From positions 62,001-126,000 of the forward strand of contig NZ_JADJDO010000002.1 of NCBI RefSeq assembly GCF_016702655.1: DNA of 64,000 bases, given 5' to 3'. This DNA comes from Ideonella sp. (lineage in GTDB: Bacteria; Pseudomonadota; Gammaproteobacteria; Burkholderiales; Burkholderiaceae_C). Below the pieces are notes generated by a model. The model searched no databases. It saw only the letters and a list, made by a program, of their open reading frames with translations, and was not told the origin of the DNA. The translations under genes were made by a program, and so were the position numbers. This document shows positions 1 through 7,383 of the stretch, one piece after another; position 1 is the stretch's first letter; each line of letters opens with the position of its first letter.

Positions 1-1
1 G

Positions 2-196
2 ATCGACGATCGCGGCGAGCGCCCGGGCGCGATGTTCGCCGACTGGGAACTGATCGGCGTGCCGCTGCGCGTCGTCGTATCCGATCGCGGCCTCAAGGAA
101 GGCACGCTCGAGGTCCAGGGCCGGCGCGACCCGCAGGCGGCCAGGGTGGCGCTTGCCGATGCGGTGGCGCACGTGAAAGCTGCGCTCGGCCGATGA
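2..196 (+). CDS. proS: Prolyl-tRNA synthetase, C-terminal end (partial)
   Basis: The window opens inside this gene, in frame 2, and only the last 64 codons are present. The peptide carries the closing signature of the class II prolyl-tRNA synthetase anticodon-binding domain: DDRGERPGAMFADWELIG-type residues followed by VSDRGLKEGT and an EVQGRRD stretch. ProRS charges tRNA-Pro with proline in the cytoplasm. The TGA at 194-196 overlaps the ATG at 193-195 of the next gene, so the two are translationally coupled. Recognition rests on this short tail alone, but it is one of the better conserved parts of the family. Confidence 0.85.
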   Translation: MDDRGERPGAMFADWELIGVPLRVVVSDRGLKEGTLEVQGRRDPQAARVALADAVAHVKAALGR

Positions 197-819
197 TCCT
201 GCAGCGGCGCGGGCTGCTTGCGATCGGGCTCGCGCCGCTCGTCTGGCCGCAGGCCGCGCGCGCCGGCGCACAGGTCGAGGAACCGCTCGCCGACGCGGTG
301 CGTTCCGCACTCGCCAAGGCTGTCGGCAACGCTGCGCCGCCCAAGCCGGCCTTCGACAGCACCGAGCAGCGCATCGCCTTCCTGCGCTGGCTCGCCGCGA
401 CGAGCGAACGCCTGAAGCGCTACAAGGCCGAGCACCCGACGCGGGTCGAGTTCCTCGAGACGCTGTGGTACGAGAGCAAGCGCGCCGGCCTCGAGCCCTC
501 GCTGGTGCTCGGTCTGGTGCAGGTCGAGAGCGGCTTTCGCAAGTTCGTCGTTTCGAGCGCAGGCGCGCGCGGCTACATGCAGGTCATGCCGTTCTGGGCG
601 CGCCTGATCGGCGACGGCGACGCGAGCCGGCTCTTTCACATGCAGACCAACCTGCGCTTCGGCTGTGTCATCCTGCGCCACTACCTCACCATCGAGCGCG
701 GCGACATGTTCCTGGCGCTCGGCCGCTACAACGGCAGCCGCGGCCGCGCCGAGTACCCGACAGCGGTGTTCGCGGCGCGCAAGCGCTGGGAGATGAACGG
801 CGCCAGTCCGAGCGTCTGA
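193..819 (+). CDS. Lytic transglycosylase (SLT domain)
   Basis: A 208-residue protein with a twin-arginine-like or Sec signal at residues 1-24 (QRRGLLAIGLAPLV, then a cut near ARA-GA), so it probably acts on peptidoglycan in the periplasm. The soluble lytic transglycosylase fold covers about residues 85-200. The catalytic Glu is E112 in VQVESGF, followed by ARGYMQVMPF (126-134), NLRFGCVILRHYL (153-165) and ALGRYNGS (175-182), all in family order. The enzyme would cleave the MurNAc-GlcNAc bond to 1,6-anhydroMurNAc ends. The ATGA overlap with proS fixes the start. The specific paralogue cannot be named. Confidence 0.88.
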   Translation: MILQRRGLLAIGLAPLVWPQAARAGAQVEEPLADAVRSALAKAVGNAAPPKPAFDSTEQRIAFLRWLAATSERLKRYKAEHPTRVEFLETLWYESKRAGLEPSLVLGLVQVESGFRKFVVSSAGARGYMQVMPFWARLIGDGDASRLFHMQTNLRFGCVILRHYLTIERGDMFLALGRYNGSRGRAEYPTAVFAARKRWEMNGASPSV

Positions 820-837
820 AAGCCGCGGTCGGCGCAG

Positions 838-1404
838 CTACAGGCCCTGCCAGACCCGCGGCGACGCGTTGCCCACGCCGAGCAGTGCGAGCACGCGCTC
901 GACGCTCTCGGCAACCGCCTCGTCGAGCGTCTGCGGCCGGTGGTAGAAAGCCGGCAACGGCGGGAAGATCACGCCGCCCATCTCGGTGACGGCCGTCATG
1001 TTGCGCAGGTGAGCCAGGTTCAGCGGCGTCTCGCGCACCATCAGGAGCAGGCGGCGGCGCTCCTTGAGCGTCACGTCGGCGGCGCGCGTGAGCAGGTTGT
1101 CGGACAGGCCGTGCGCGATCGCGGCCAACGTGCGCATCGAGCACGGTGCGACGACCATCGCCTGCGTGTCGAACGACCCGCTCGCGATCGCCGCGCCGAT
1201 CTCGCCGACGGCGTACACCTTGTCCGCAAGCGCCTCGAGCGCCTTGCGATCGAGCCCGAGTTCGTGGTGCGCGTTGAGCACGCCGGCCGGCGTCGCAACG
1301 AGGTGCGTCTCGACCCCCGCTTCGCGCAGCCGCTGCAGCAGCCGCACGCCATACGCGGTGCCCGTCGCGCCGCTGATCCCGACCACGATGCGCGACCTGT
1401 TCAT
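838..1404 (-). CDS. ubiX: Flavin prenyltransferase UbiX
   Basis: A 188-residue UbiX/Pad1 flavoprotein. Residues 6-19 give the nucleotide-binding start VVGISGATGTAYG; VVAPCSMRTLAAIAHG and LLLMVRETPLN are the usual active-site blocks, and EMGGVIFPPLPAFYH is the C-terminal signature. UbiX joins dimethylallyl phosphate to FMN to make the prenylated flavin used by UbiD in ubiquinone synthesis. Length matches the family. It is the last gene of the hemA-prfA-prmC-grxD-ubiX block typical of Burkholderiales; a 134-base gap full of repeats separates it from grxD, so it may have its own promoter. Confidence 0.93.
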   Translation of the reverse strand: MNRSRIVVGISGATGTAYGVRLLQRLREAGVETHLVATPAGVLNAHHELGLDRKALEALADKVYAVGEIGAAIASGSFDTQAMVVAPCSMRTLAAIAHGLSDNLLTRAADVTLKERRRLLLMVRETPLNLAHLRNMTAVTEMGGVIFPPLPAFYHRPQTLDEAVAESVERVLALLGVGNASPRVWQGL

Positions 1405-1437
1405 GCACTACCCCGCGAAGCCGGCTGCATTTGAAGC

Positions 1438-1564
1438 CCTCCCCTGGACAGGGGAGGGTTGGGGTGGGGTCGGGCCTGTTTCACCCCGGAGCGAAGCGAC
1501 CGGGAGGGGTCGGGGCCGTTCTACCCCGAAGGGTAACTTCAATCGCTCAAGAGCGATTGAAGTT
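1438..1564. repeat. Compound palindromic intergenic repeat between grxD and ubiX
   Basis: Two hairpin units sit here. The first, 1438-1459, reads CCCTCCCC-TGGACA-GGGGAGGG and is followed by GGTTGGGGTGGGG. The second is a perfect 14-base inverted repeat: 1535-1548 pairs with 1551-1564 around an AA loop, and it spans the grxD stop codon (complement of 1539-1541). Such GC-rich palindromes recur between genes in many Burkholderiales genomes. Neither has a T-run on the minus strand, so a Rho-independent terminator is not certain; mRNA 3'-end protection is an alternative. Confidence 0.6.
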
Positions 1565-1865
1565 CCCCTGCCTGGTACATCTCCATCAGGATGTCCGAGC
1601 CGCCGATGAACTGCCCCTTCACGTAGAGCTGAGGGATCGTCGGCCAGTTCGAGAACTCCTTGATGCCCTGGCGGATCTCGTCGTCCTCGAGCACGTTGAC
1701 GGTCACGAGGTCGGGCACCTTGCAGGCCTGCAGGATCTGCACCGAGCGGCCCGAAAAGCCGCATTGGGGAAACTGTGCCGTGCCCTTCATGAAGAGGACG
1801 ACGCGGTTGGTCTTGACGAGATCGTCGATGCGTTGCTGCACCGGGTTGGCTGAAACATTGCTCAT
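1539..1865 (-). CDS. grxD: Monothiol glutaredoxin, Grx4 family
   Basis: A 108-residue glutaredoxin with the monothiol CGFS active site at residues 35-38, the flanking KGTAQFPQCGFS motif, the cis-proline region WPTIPQLYVKGQFIGG and the glutathione-binding GGSDI. This class binds a bridging [2Fe-2S] cluster with glutathione and delivers Fe-S clusters in the cytoplasm. Its place in the hemA-prfA-prmC block is the conserved betaproteobacterial one, although here an outer-membrane-type gene lies between it and prmC. The last codons and the stop lie inside a 30-base perfect palindrome. Confidence 0.95.
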   Translation of the reverse strand: MSNVSANPVQQRIDDLVKTNRVVLFMKGTAQFPQCGFSGRSVQILQACKVPDLVTVNVLEDDEIRQGIKEFSNWPTIPQLYVKGQFIGGSDILMEMYQAGELQSLLSD

Positions 1866-1935
1866 GGCGGCTGCCCCGCGATCCAGGGCTGTTGGAGGGA
1901 GAACCGCGTTTATACGGCAATCCGGCCGCGGCGCG

Positions 1936-2562
1936 TCAGAACGAGTACGACACCCCTAGCTGGACTACGGGCGACAGGCGCAGGTCGCGCAGCAGGTCGT
2001 CGAGGCTCTGCCCGCCGCCGAAGCTGCGCCCGAGGCGCAGCGCACTGCCGGGGTTGAGCGCCATCAGCCCGAAGTCGGCCGAGAAGCCCCAGCCGCCCTT
2101 GAGCGAACTGCCGCTGTAGCCCAGGCCGAGGTAGGGCACGGCAGTGCTGCCGCTGTCGTTGGCTTCGCCGGCCCATGCCGATGACGCGAGACTGTAGCTG
2201 TGCCGATCCACGCTGATCAGGTTGGTGCTTGCGCTGGTACCAGTCAGCCCGCCCCACAAGCCCGAGCGCGAGCCGACATACAGCCCCGAGGTGGCGCGAA
2301 AGCCGCTGAAGTCGCCATCGCGCGTCGACTGGCGGCCGCCGAAGTAGTAGTCGCCGAGCAGGCTGGCGCCGGTCAGCCTGGCGTCACCGCCCGCTCCCGC
2401 ATTGAAGGCGTCGGGTGCCGGCGCGCCGATGCCGAGTCGCACACGTCCCTGCAGGCGCGGCAGTTCAATCGCCAGGCCATCGCCTTGCACCGGGTCCGAC
2501 CACGCGGGTGGTGCAGCCCACAGCCCCAACGATCCAACGAGCAACGCAAGCAATGCACGCAT
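1936..2562 (-). CDS. Outer membrane beta-barrel-like protein, unassigned
   Basis: A 208-residue secreted protein. Residues 1-22 form a Sec signal peptide (leucine-rich core, cut near AWS-DP). The mature part alternates polar and hydrophobic residues, is rich in Gly and Ser and has several aromatic turns (GDYYFGG, GLYVGSRSGLWGG, YLGLGYSG), then ends VVQLGVSYSF. A terminal Phe after alternating residues is the usual BAM insertion signal of outer membrane barrels, perhaps 8 strands at this size. I do not recognise the family. It interrupts the usual prmC-grxD neighbourhood, so it may be a lineage-specific insertion. Confidence 0.7.
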   Translation of the reverse strand: MRALLALLVGSLGLWAAPPAWSDPVQGDGLAIELPRLQGRVRLGIGAPAPDAFNAGAGGDARLTGASLLGDYYFGGRQSTRDGDFSGFRATSGLYVGSRSGLWGGLTGTSASTNLISVDRHSYSLASSAWAGEANDSGSTAVPYLGLGYSGSSLKGGWGFSADFGLMALNPGSALRLGRSFGGGQSLDDLLRDLRLSPVVQLGVSYSF

Positions 2563-2720
2563 GATGTCGACCTCCCATGAAGCCTAGAGACCGGCCCGCG
2601 ATCGGGCTTGAGTGAAATCATGCTAACCCCGGTGCGGCACTCCGTGTAAGCAAAAAGCGCGGCCTTCCCCCTTCAACTGAGGGATATGCAACGCGGGGCA
2701 GCGCGGTCTTGTCACGCGCT

Positions 2721-3560
2721 TCACGACCGGCTTACAAGCTGTCCGGCGCTGCAACGCGGCAGCTCGGCCAGGTCGGCGCGGGTCGTCACGTTGGCCAGGC
2801 CTGCCTCACGCAGCAGCGCGCGTACCGCAATGCCCTGGTCGTGGCCGTGCTCCAGCAGCAGCCAGCCGCCCGGCTCGAGGTGATTTGCGGCGCCGAGCGC
2901 GAGCTCGCGCAGCGCGTCCAGGCCTAGCGCACCCGAAGTCAGCGCCAGCTGCGGCTCGTGTCGTAGCGCAAGCAGGTGCGGATCGGTGGCGGCAACGTAA
3001 GGCGGGTTGGCGACGACGAGGGCGAAGCGCCGCCCCGGCACGGCGGACCACCAATCGCCCTGCAGCCATTCGACCGCGATACCGAGGCGCTTGCCGTTGG
3101 CGCAAGCCACGGCCAGCGCATCGGGGCTCAAGTCCGCCGCGCAGACGCGCGCATCGCGGCGTGCGTGGGCAAGCGCAAGCGCGATCGCGCCGCTGCCGGT
3201 GCCCAGGTCGGCCACCGCCGCGCCAGGCGGCATGGCGACCAGCAATTCGAGCGCCCAGTCGACCAGCGTCTCCGTCTCCGGACGCGGCACGAGCACATGG
3301 GGATCGACCTTCAGTGTCAGGCCGTGAAACTCCTTCTCGCCCAGCAGGTAGGCGAGCGGCTCGCCGTCGGCGCGGCGCTCGCACAGCGCGTCGAAGCGGC
3401 TGCGTTGGGTCTCGTCGAGCCCGGCTTCGCTGTGCGCGAGCACCCAGGCGCGCGGCCGGTCGAGCACGCGGCCGAGCAGCAGTTGCGCGTCCAGGCGTTC
3501 GACGCCCCGGCCGCGCGCGCGTGCCAGTGCCGAGGCAACGCTTCCGGAACCAGCGCTCAC
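2721..3560 (-). CDS. prmC: Release factor glutamine methyltransferase PrmC
   Basis: A 279-residue SAM-dependent N5-glutamine methyltransferase that modifies the GGQ glutamine of RF1 and RF2. It shows VPRPETE (91-97), the SAM loop DLGTGSGA (118-125), and the catalytic NPPY at 185-188. The GTG at 3558-3560 is preferred because it gives the normal family length; upstream codons in the same frame are arginine- and proline-rich and unlike any PrmC N-terminus. It lies about 100 bases downstream of prfA, its substrate's gene, as is usual. Confidence 0.92.
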   Translation of the reverse strand: MSAGSGSVASALARARGRGVERLDAQLLLGRVLDRPRAWVLAHSEAGLDETQRSRFDALCERRADGEPLAYLLGEKEFHGLTLKVDPHVLVPRPETETLVDWALELLVAMPPGAAVADLGTGSGAIALALAHARRDARVCAADLSPDALAVACANGKRLGIAVEWLQGDWWSAVPGRRFALVVANPPYVAATDPHLLALRHEPQLALTSGALGLDALRELALGAANHLEPGGWLLLEHGHDQGIAVRALLREAGLANVTTRADLAELPRCSAGQLVSRS

Positions 3561-3663
3561 GCGCCGTCTCCTCCGCACTGCTGGGCTATGCGAGGGCCCA
3601 GGGCTCGGAGACTGCGGCGCAGTCGCGCTTCGATCCCCGCTGCGCGGGGCCCCTCTTTCGCGC

Positions 3664-4746
3664 TCACCCTCCGCTCTCGAGCGCGGCGAGCTGCTGCGCG
3701 GCACGCGCGGCCTGCAGCGCGGCGATCACCTCGTCGAGGTCGCCTTCGAGGATGGCCTGCAGCCGATACAGCGTCAGGTTGATGCGGTGGTCTGTGAGCC
3801 GGCCCTGCGGGAAGTTGTAGGTGCGGATGCGGTCGCTGCGATCGCCGCTGCCGATCAGCCCCTTGCGCGTCGCCGCCTCCTTGGCGGCGCGCTCGCTGCG
3901 CTCCTTCTCCTGCAGGCGCGCGGCGAGCACGGCCATCGCCTTGGCCTTGTTGCGGTGCTGCGAGCGGTCGTCCTGGCACTCGGCGACGAGGCCGGTGGGC
4001 AAATGCGTGATGCGGATCGCGCTGTCGGTCTTGTTGACGTGCTGGCCGCCGGCGCCGCTGGCGCGGAAGGTGTCGATGCGCAGTTCGGCCGGGTCGAGCG
4101 TCACCTCGTCGGCCTCGTCGGGCTCGGGCATCACGGCGACCGTGCAGGCGCTGGTGTGAATGCGGTCCTGGGTCTCGGTCGCCGGCACGCGCTGCACGCG
4201 ATGCCCGCCTGACTCGAACTTGAGCTGCGCATAGACCGCTTCGCCCTCGACGCGCAGCACGCACTCGCGGTAGCCGCCGAGGTCCGACAGGCTCTCGGAC
4301 ATCACCTCGACGCGCCAGCCGCGCCGCTCGGCAAAACGCAGGTACATGCGCACCAGGTCGGCGGCAAAGAGGGCCGACTCGTCGCCGCCGGTCCCGGCGC
4401 GCACCTCGACGAAGGCGTTGCGCTCGTCGTCGGGGTCGCGCGGCAGCAGCGCAGCCTGCAGCTCGGCGTGCAGGCGCGCCAGATCGGCGGTCGCGGACTC
4501 GATCTCCTCGGCTGCCATCGCCGCCATCTCCGCATCGGCGAGCAAGGGCTGCGCCGACGCGAGGTCGCGCTCGCGCGCCTCGTAGCGGCGAAAGGTCTCG
4601 ACCACGCCCTGCACCTGCGCATGCTCGCGCGCGAGGCCGCGGTAGCGCTTCATGTCGCTGGCCACGCCCGGGTCGGCGAGCGTCGCGTCGAGCTCGGCGA
4701 GGCGCAGCGCGAGGCGCTGGAACTGCTGGCGGAGTGACTCTTTCAT
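3664..4746 (-). CDS. prfA: Peptide chain release factor 1
   Basis: A 360-residue class I release factor reading UAA and UAG. The codon-recognition tripeptide PAT is at residues 188-190 within RVPATETQDRIHTS, and the ester-hydrolysis motif GGQ at 233-235 within SGAGGQHVNKTDSA. The C-terminus has the usual RTYNFPQGRLTDHR. The start is the ATG giving MKESLRQQF; an in-frame ATG five codons upstream (4761) is possible. It follows hemA by about 97 bases and precedes prmC. Confidence 0.96.
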   Translation of the reverse strand: MKESLRQQFQRLALRLAELDATLADPGVASDMKRYRGLAREHAQVQGVVETFRRYEARERDLASAQPLLADAEMAAMAAEEIESATADLARLHAELQAALLPRDPDDERNAFVEVRAGTGGDESALFAADLVRMYLRFAERRGWRVEVMSESLSDLGGYRECVLRVEGEAVYAQLKFESGGHRVQRVPATETQDRIHTSACTVAVMPEPDEADEVTLDPAELRIDTFRASGAGGQHVNKTDSAIRITHLPTGLVAECQDDRSQHRNKAKAMAVLAARLQEKERSERAAKEAATRKGLIGSGDRSDRIRTYNFPQGRLTDHRINLTLYRLQAILEGDLDEVIAALQAARAAQQLAALESGG

Positions 4747-4842
4747 CGTGACGCGAGGCAATCGGCTGAAGGGAGCGCGCAGGCGCGCGGTAGAAGGACC
4801 AGGAGGCGCCGCGGCAATCCACGGCGCGCGCGGCCAGCGCCG

Positions 4843-6157
4843 CTAACGCCCGTCGTCGGCCGGGTTGCGGCTGCTCGTGCGCAGGAACAGGCGCGATACG
4901 GTGTGTGCGAGCTGTGTCCGCTGTTCGCCCGCCGTCGAGTGCAGCTCGGCGAGTGCGCCGTGCAGCATCTTGTGCGTCAGCCCGCGCGACAGCGTATCGA
5001 GCACCTTGTCGATGGGTTCGCCGCGCGCGAGCAGGCGCTGCGCGCGGGCGATCTCGATCGCGCGCCAGTCGTCGGCCTGCGCGTTCAAGGCCTGGATCAG
5101 CGGCACGCTGCCGCGCTGGTCGAGCCAGTGCACGAAGCTCTGCACGCCGCTCTCGATGATCGCCTCGGCCTGCTCGACCGCGGCCTGGCGCTTCTCGCTT
5201 GCGCTCGCGACGAGCGTGGAAAGGTCGTCGAGCGTGTACAGGTAAACGTCGGCGAGCGCCGCGACCTCGGGCTCGATGTCGCGCGGGCACGGCCAGGTCG
5301 ACCATGAACATCGGGCGGTGGCGGCGCGCCTTCAGCGCACGCTCGACCGCGCCCAGGCCGATGATCGGCAGCGAACTCGCGGTGCACGAGACGACGATGT
5401 CGAAGTCGGCCATGCGCTGCGGTAGGTCGGCCAGCAGCAGCGCCTCGGCACCCAGGCGCCCGGCGAGGCGCTCGCCGCGCTCGAGCGTGCGGTTGGCCAC
5501 CGCCATCGCGCGCGGCGTGCGCGCCGCGAAGTGGGTCGCGACGAGCTCGATCATCTCGCCCGCGCCGACGAACAGCACCCTGGCCTCGCCGAGATCCTCG
5601 AACAGCTGCGCCGCGAGTCGCACCGAGGCCGCGGCCATGCTGATCGAATGGGCGCCGATCTCGGTCGAGCTGCGCACCTCCTTGGCGACCGCAAACGAGC
5701 GCTGGAAGAGCTGGTGCAGTGTCACGCCGAGCGTGCCGGCCTCGTCGGCCTCGCGCACTGCCTGCTTCATCTGGCCGAGGATCTGCGGCTCGCCGAGAAC
5801 CATCGAGTCGAGGCCGCTCGCGACGCGAAACGCGTGCCGCGCCGCGGCCGTGTCCTCGAGCGCATAGCTGTGCTCGAGCAGCGCCTGGCTGGGCACGCCG
5901 CCCACGCCGGCGAGCCACTCGACGGCCGGTTGCGCCAGGCCCGCCACCGGCGCGTGCGCGTCGGAGAGATAGAGCTCGGTGCGGTTGCAGGTCGACAGCA
6001 GCGCAACTTCAGGGTGCGCTGCCGGCCGCGCGTGGCTGCCGAGGCGCTCGCGCAACTCGTGCAGTGCAGGCGCGAGTTGCTCGAGCGGGAACGCGTAGCG
6101 GCCGCGCACGTCGAGCGGCGCGGTGGTGTGGTTCAGCCCGAGCGTGAAGACACTCAT
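4843..6157 (-). CDS. hemA: Glutamyl-tRNA reductase, with an apparent frameshift
   Basis: Glutamyl-tRNA reductase makes glutamate-1-semialdehyde, the first committed step of C5 tetrapyrrole synthesis. The N-terminal part (from 6157) has VFTLGLNHTTAPLD, the catalytic Cys57 in STCNRTELY, and the NADPH-binding VLFVGAGEM. After MFMVDLAVP the frame breaks: one extra base in the GGG at 5285-5287 (plus strand) moves the expected RDIEPEVAALADVYLY into another frame, which then runs correctly through FVHWLDQRG to the TAG at 4843. The span is 1315 bases, one more than a multiple of three. Both halves are otherwise intact. Because this route to haem is normally essential, a sequencing or assembly error is likelier than a true pseudogene. 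Confidence 0.9.
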
Positions 6158-6163
6158 GGTGGA

Positions 6164-6169
6164 ATTATA
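6164..6169 (-). promoter_or_regulatory. Candidate -10 box of hemA
   Basis: On the minus strand these bases read TATAAT, a perfect sigma-70 -10 hexamer in an AT island (TTTTATAATTCC) within very GC-rich DNA. It ends seven bases before the hemA ATG at 6157, which would put the transcription start on or next to the start codon, that is, a leaderless message. No Shine-Dalgarno is visible before the ATG, which fits. No good -35 is seen at 17 bases spacing; TTGGAG is present but about 22 bases away. Confidence 0.45.
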
Positions 6170-6209
6170 AAATTTCGCTGCTCCGGCCCCGCTCCAAGCG
6201 GCGGCGGAC

Positions 6210-6530
6210 ATGATTTGCATCAAGTCCGGCCGGTGCCGGTGGGAGGTCTGTCTGGGTCCGATCGACGCACTCGTTCACTTGGTCAGCCTGTTCCTGCCCG
6301 CGCTGGCGCTGGGCGCGATCTCGGCCGCGCTGGCCAAGCTGGCATGGCGCGGCGAACTGCGCGCAGTGCGCTGGGCGCGCCTCGCGGCATGGTCGGGCGG
6401 CGCGGCGGCAGGCATGCTCGTGGCCGGGCTCGTCGCCTTCGGGCGCGACGGCATGATGGCGACGTACGGCGCGATGGTGCTCGCGTCGGCGCTGGCCCTG
6501 CTGTGGGCAGGCTTCGGTCGGCGGCGCTGA
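6210..6530 (+). CDS. Small hypothetical membrane protein
   Basis: A 106-residue protein with three predicted membrane helices, about residues 21-44 (LVHLVSLFLPALALGAI), 58-76 and 83-101, and a basic C-terminus GFGRRR. I do not recognise a family. The N-terminal 18 residues contain three cysteines and are poorly hydrophobic; the true start may be further in. It is divergent from hemA and convergent with the GtrA-like gene, whose stop lies three bases beyond its own. Confidence 0.5.
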   Translation: MICIKSGRCRWEVCLGPIDALVHLVSLFLPALALGAISAALAKLAWRGELRAVRWARLAAWSGGAAAGMLVAGLVAFGRDGMMATYGAMVLASALALLWAGFGRRR

Positions 6531-6532
6531 GC

Positions 6533-6895
6533 TCAGCGGAATGTCCACGCGCGGTTGATCGCGAAGGTCAGCAGCAGGCCGGTGATCGTGGCCAGTACCT
6601 GCGCGACAAGGTAATGCATGCCGAGTGCGACTGCCGCCGCGACGACCGCCATGCCCTGCAGCGCGCCGAAAAGCGCAGTGATCTGGAACCGCAGCCATGA
6701 GGTGCCGTAGCCGCCCCGGTAGCCGAAAGTGAAGCGGCGGTTGCCCAGGTAGGCGACCTGCGCGCCGATCACCGCGCCCGCACCCGAGGCCAGCCACGCC
6801 GGCCAGTGCCAGGCTTCGACGCAAACCACGAGCAGTGCGTAGTGCACTGCGGTGGCGAGACCGCCGACCAGGGTATAGCGCAGCAGGCGCGTCAT
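6533..6895 (-). CDS. GtrA-like membrane protein
   Basis: A 120-residue protein with four hydrophobic helices and the GtrA signatures RYTLVGGLATAVHYALL at the start, YLGNRRFTF in the middle and FAINRAWTFR at the end. GtrA-family proteins are thought to flip undecaprenyl-phosphate-linked sugars across the inner membrane, or act as accessory proteins for glycosyltransferases. The ATG giving MTRLLRY is chosen; the longer frame adds a hydrophilic 23-residue leader unlike the family. No glycosyltransferase lies nearby, so the partner is unknown. Confidence 0.82.
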   Translation of the reverse strand: MTRLLRYTLVGGLATAVHYALLVVCVEAWHWPAWLASGAGAVIGAQVAYLGNRRFTFGYRGGYGTSWLRFQITALFGALQGMAVVAAAVALGMHYLVAQVLATITGLLLTFAINRAWTFR

Positions 6896-7074
6896 GCAGG
6901 CTTGGTCATCGGGGTCGCGATCGATTATCGATCGCCTTGTGCAGCGGCCGTGCTGGCCGCCCACGTCGAGCTTGCGTATCGCCGCGTGTAAGCGTACGTT
7001 CAGCGCGGCGTCAGAGCACGGTCAGATGCAACGCGCACGATACGCCCTCGTTTCATCACCTACGTGGAGACACC

Positions 7075-7383
7075 ATGGACATCGAACTGGTCAAGCGCAT
7101 CTCGCGCGACCCCAAGTACCAGGAGCTCAGGGCCAAGCGCAATCGCATGGGCTGGACTCTCACCTGGGCCATGATGATCGTGTACTACGGATTCATCGTG
7201 CTCGTCGCGTTCAACAAGCCCTTCCTCTCGCAGCGCCTCGGCGAAGGCGTGATGACGATGGGGATCCCGATCGGCTTCGGCGTCATCGTGTTCACGATCG
7301 TGATCACCGCCTACTACGTCAACCGTGCGAACGCCGAGTTCGACACGCTGACCGATGCCGTCGTCAAGGGAGCCCTGAAATGA
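7075..7383 (+). CDS. yjcH: DUF485 membrane protein, ActP partner (YjcH type)
   Basis: A 102-residue protein with two membrane helices, about residues 24-45 (WTLTWAMMIVYYGFIVLVAF) and 60-82, and the DUF485 signature YQELRAKRNRMGW near the start. This family is encoded directly before acetate permease ActP in many proteobacteria. Its TGA overlaps the actP ATG (ATGA, 7380-7383), so the pair is coupled. Family and position are clear; the biochemical role of DUF485 proteins is not established. Confidence 0.88.
   Translation: MDIELVKRISRDPKYQELRAKRNRMGWTLTWAMMIVYYGFIVLVAFNKPFLSQRLGEGVMTMGIPIGFGVIVFTIVITAYYVNRANAEFDTLTDAVVKGALK

Noticed and set aside
3557..6223. A continuous minus-strand frame of 888 codons
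   Set aside because: Its first third is hemA; after the frameshift it only shadows prfA in a high-GC alternative frame with arginine-rich nonsense.
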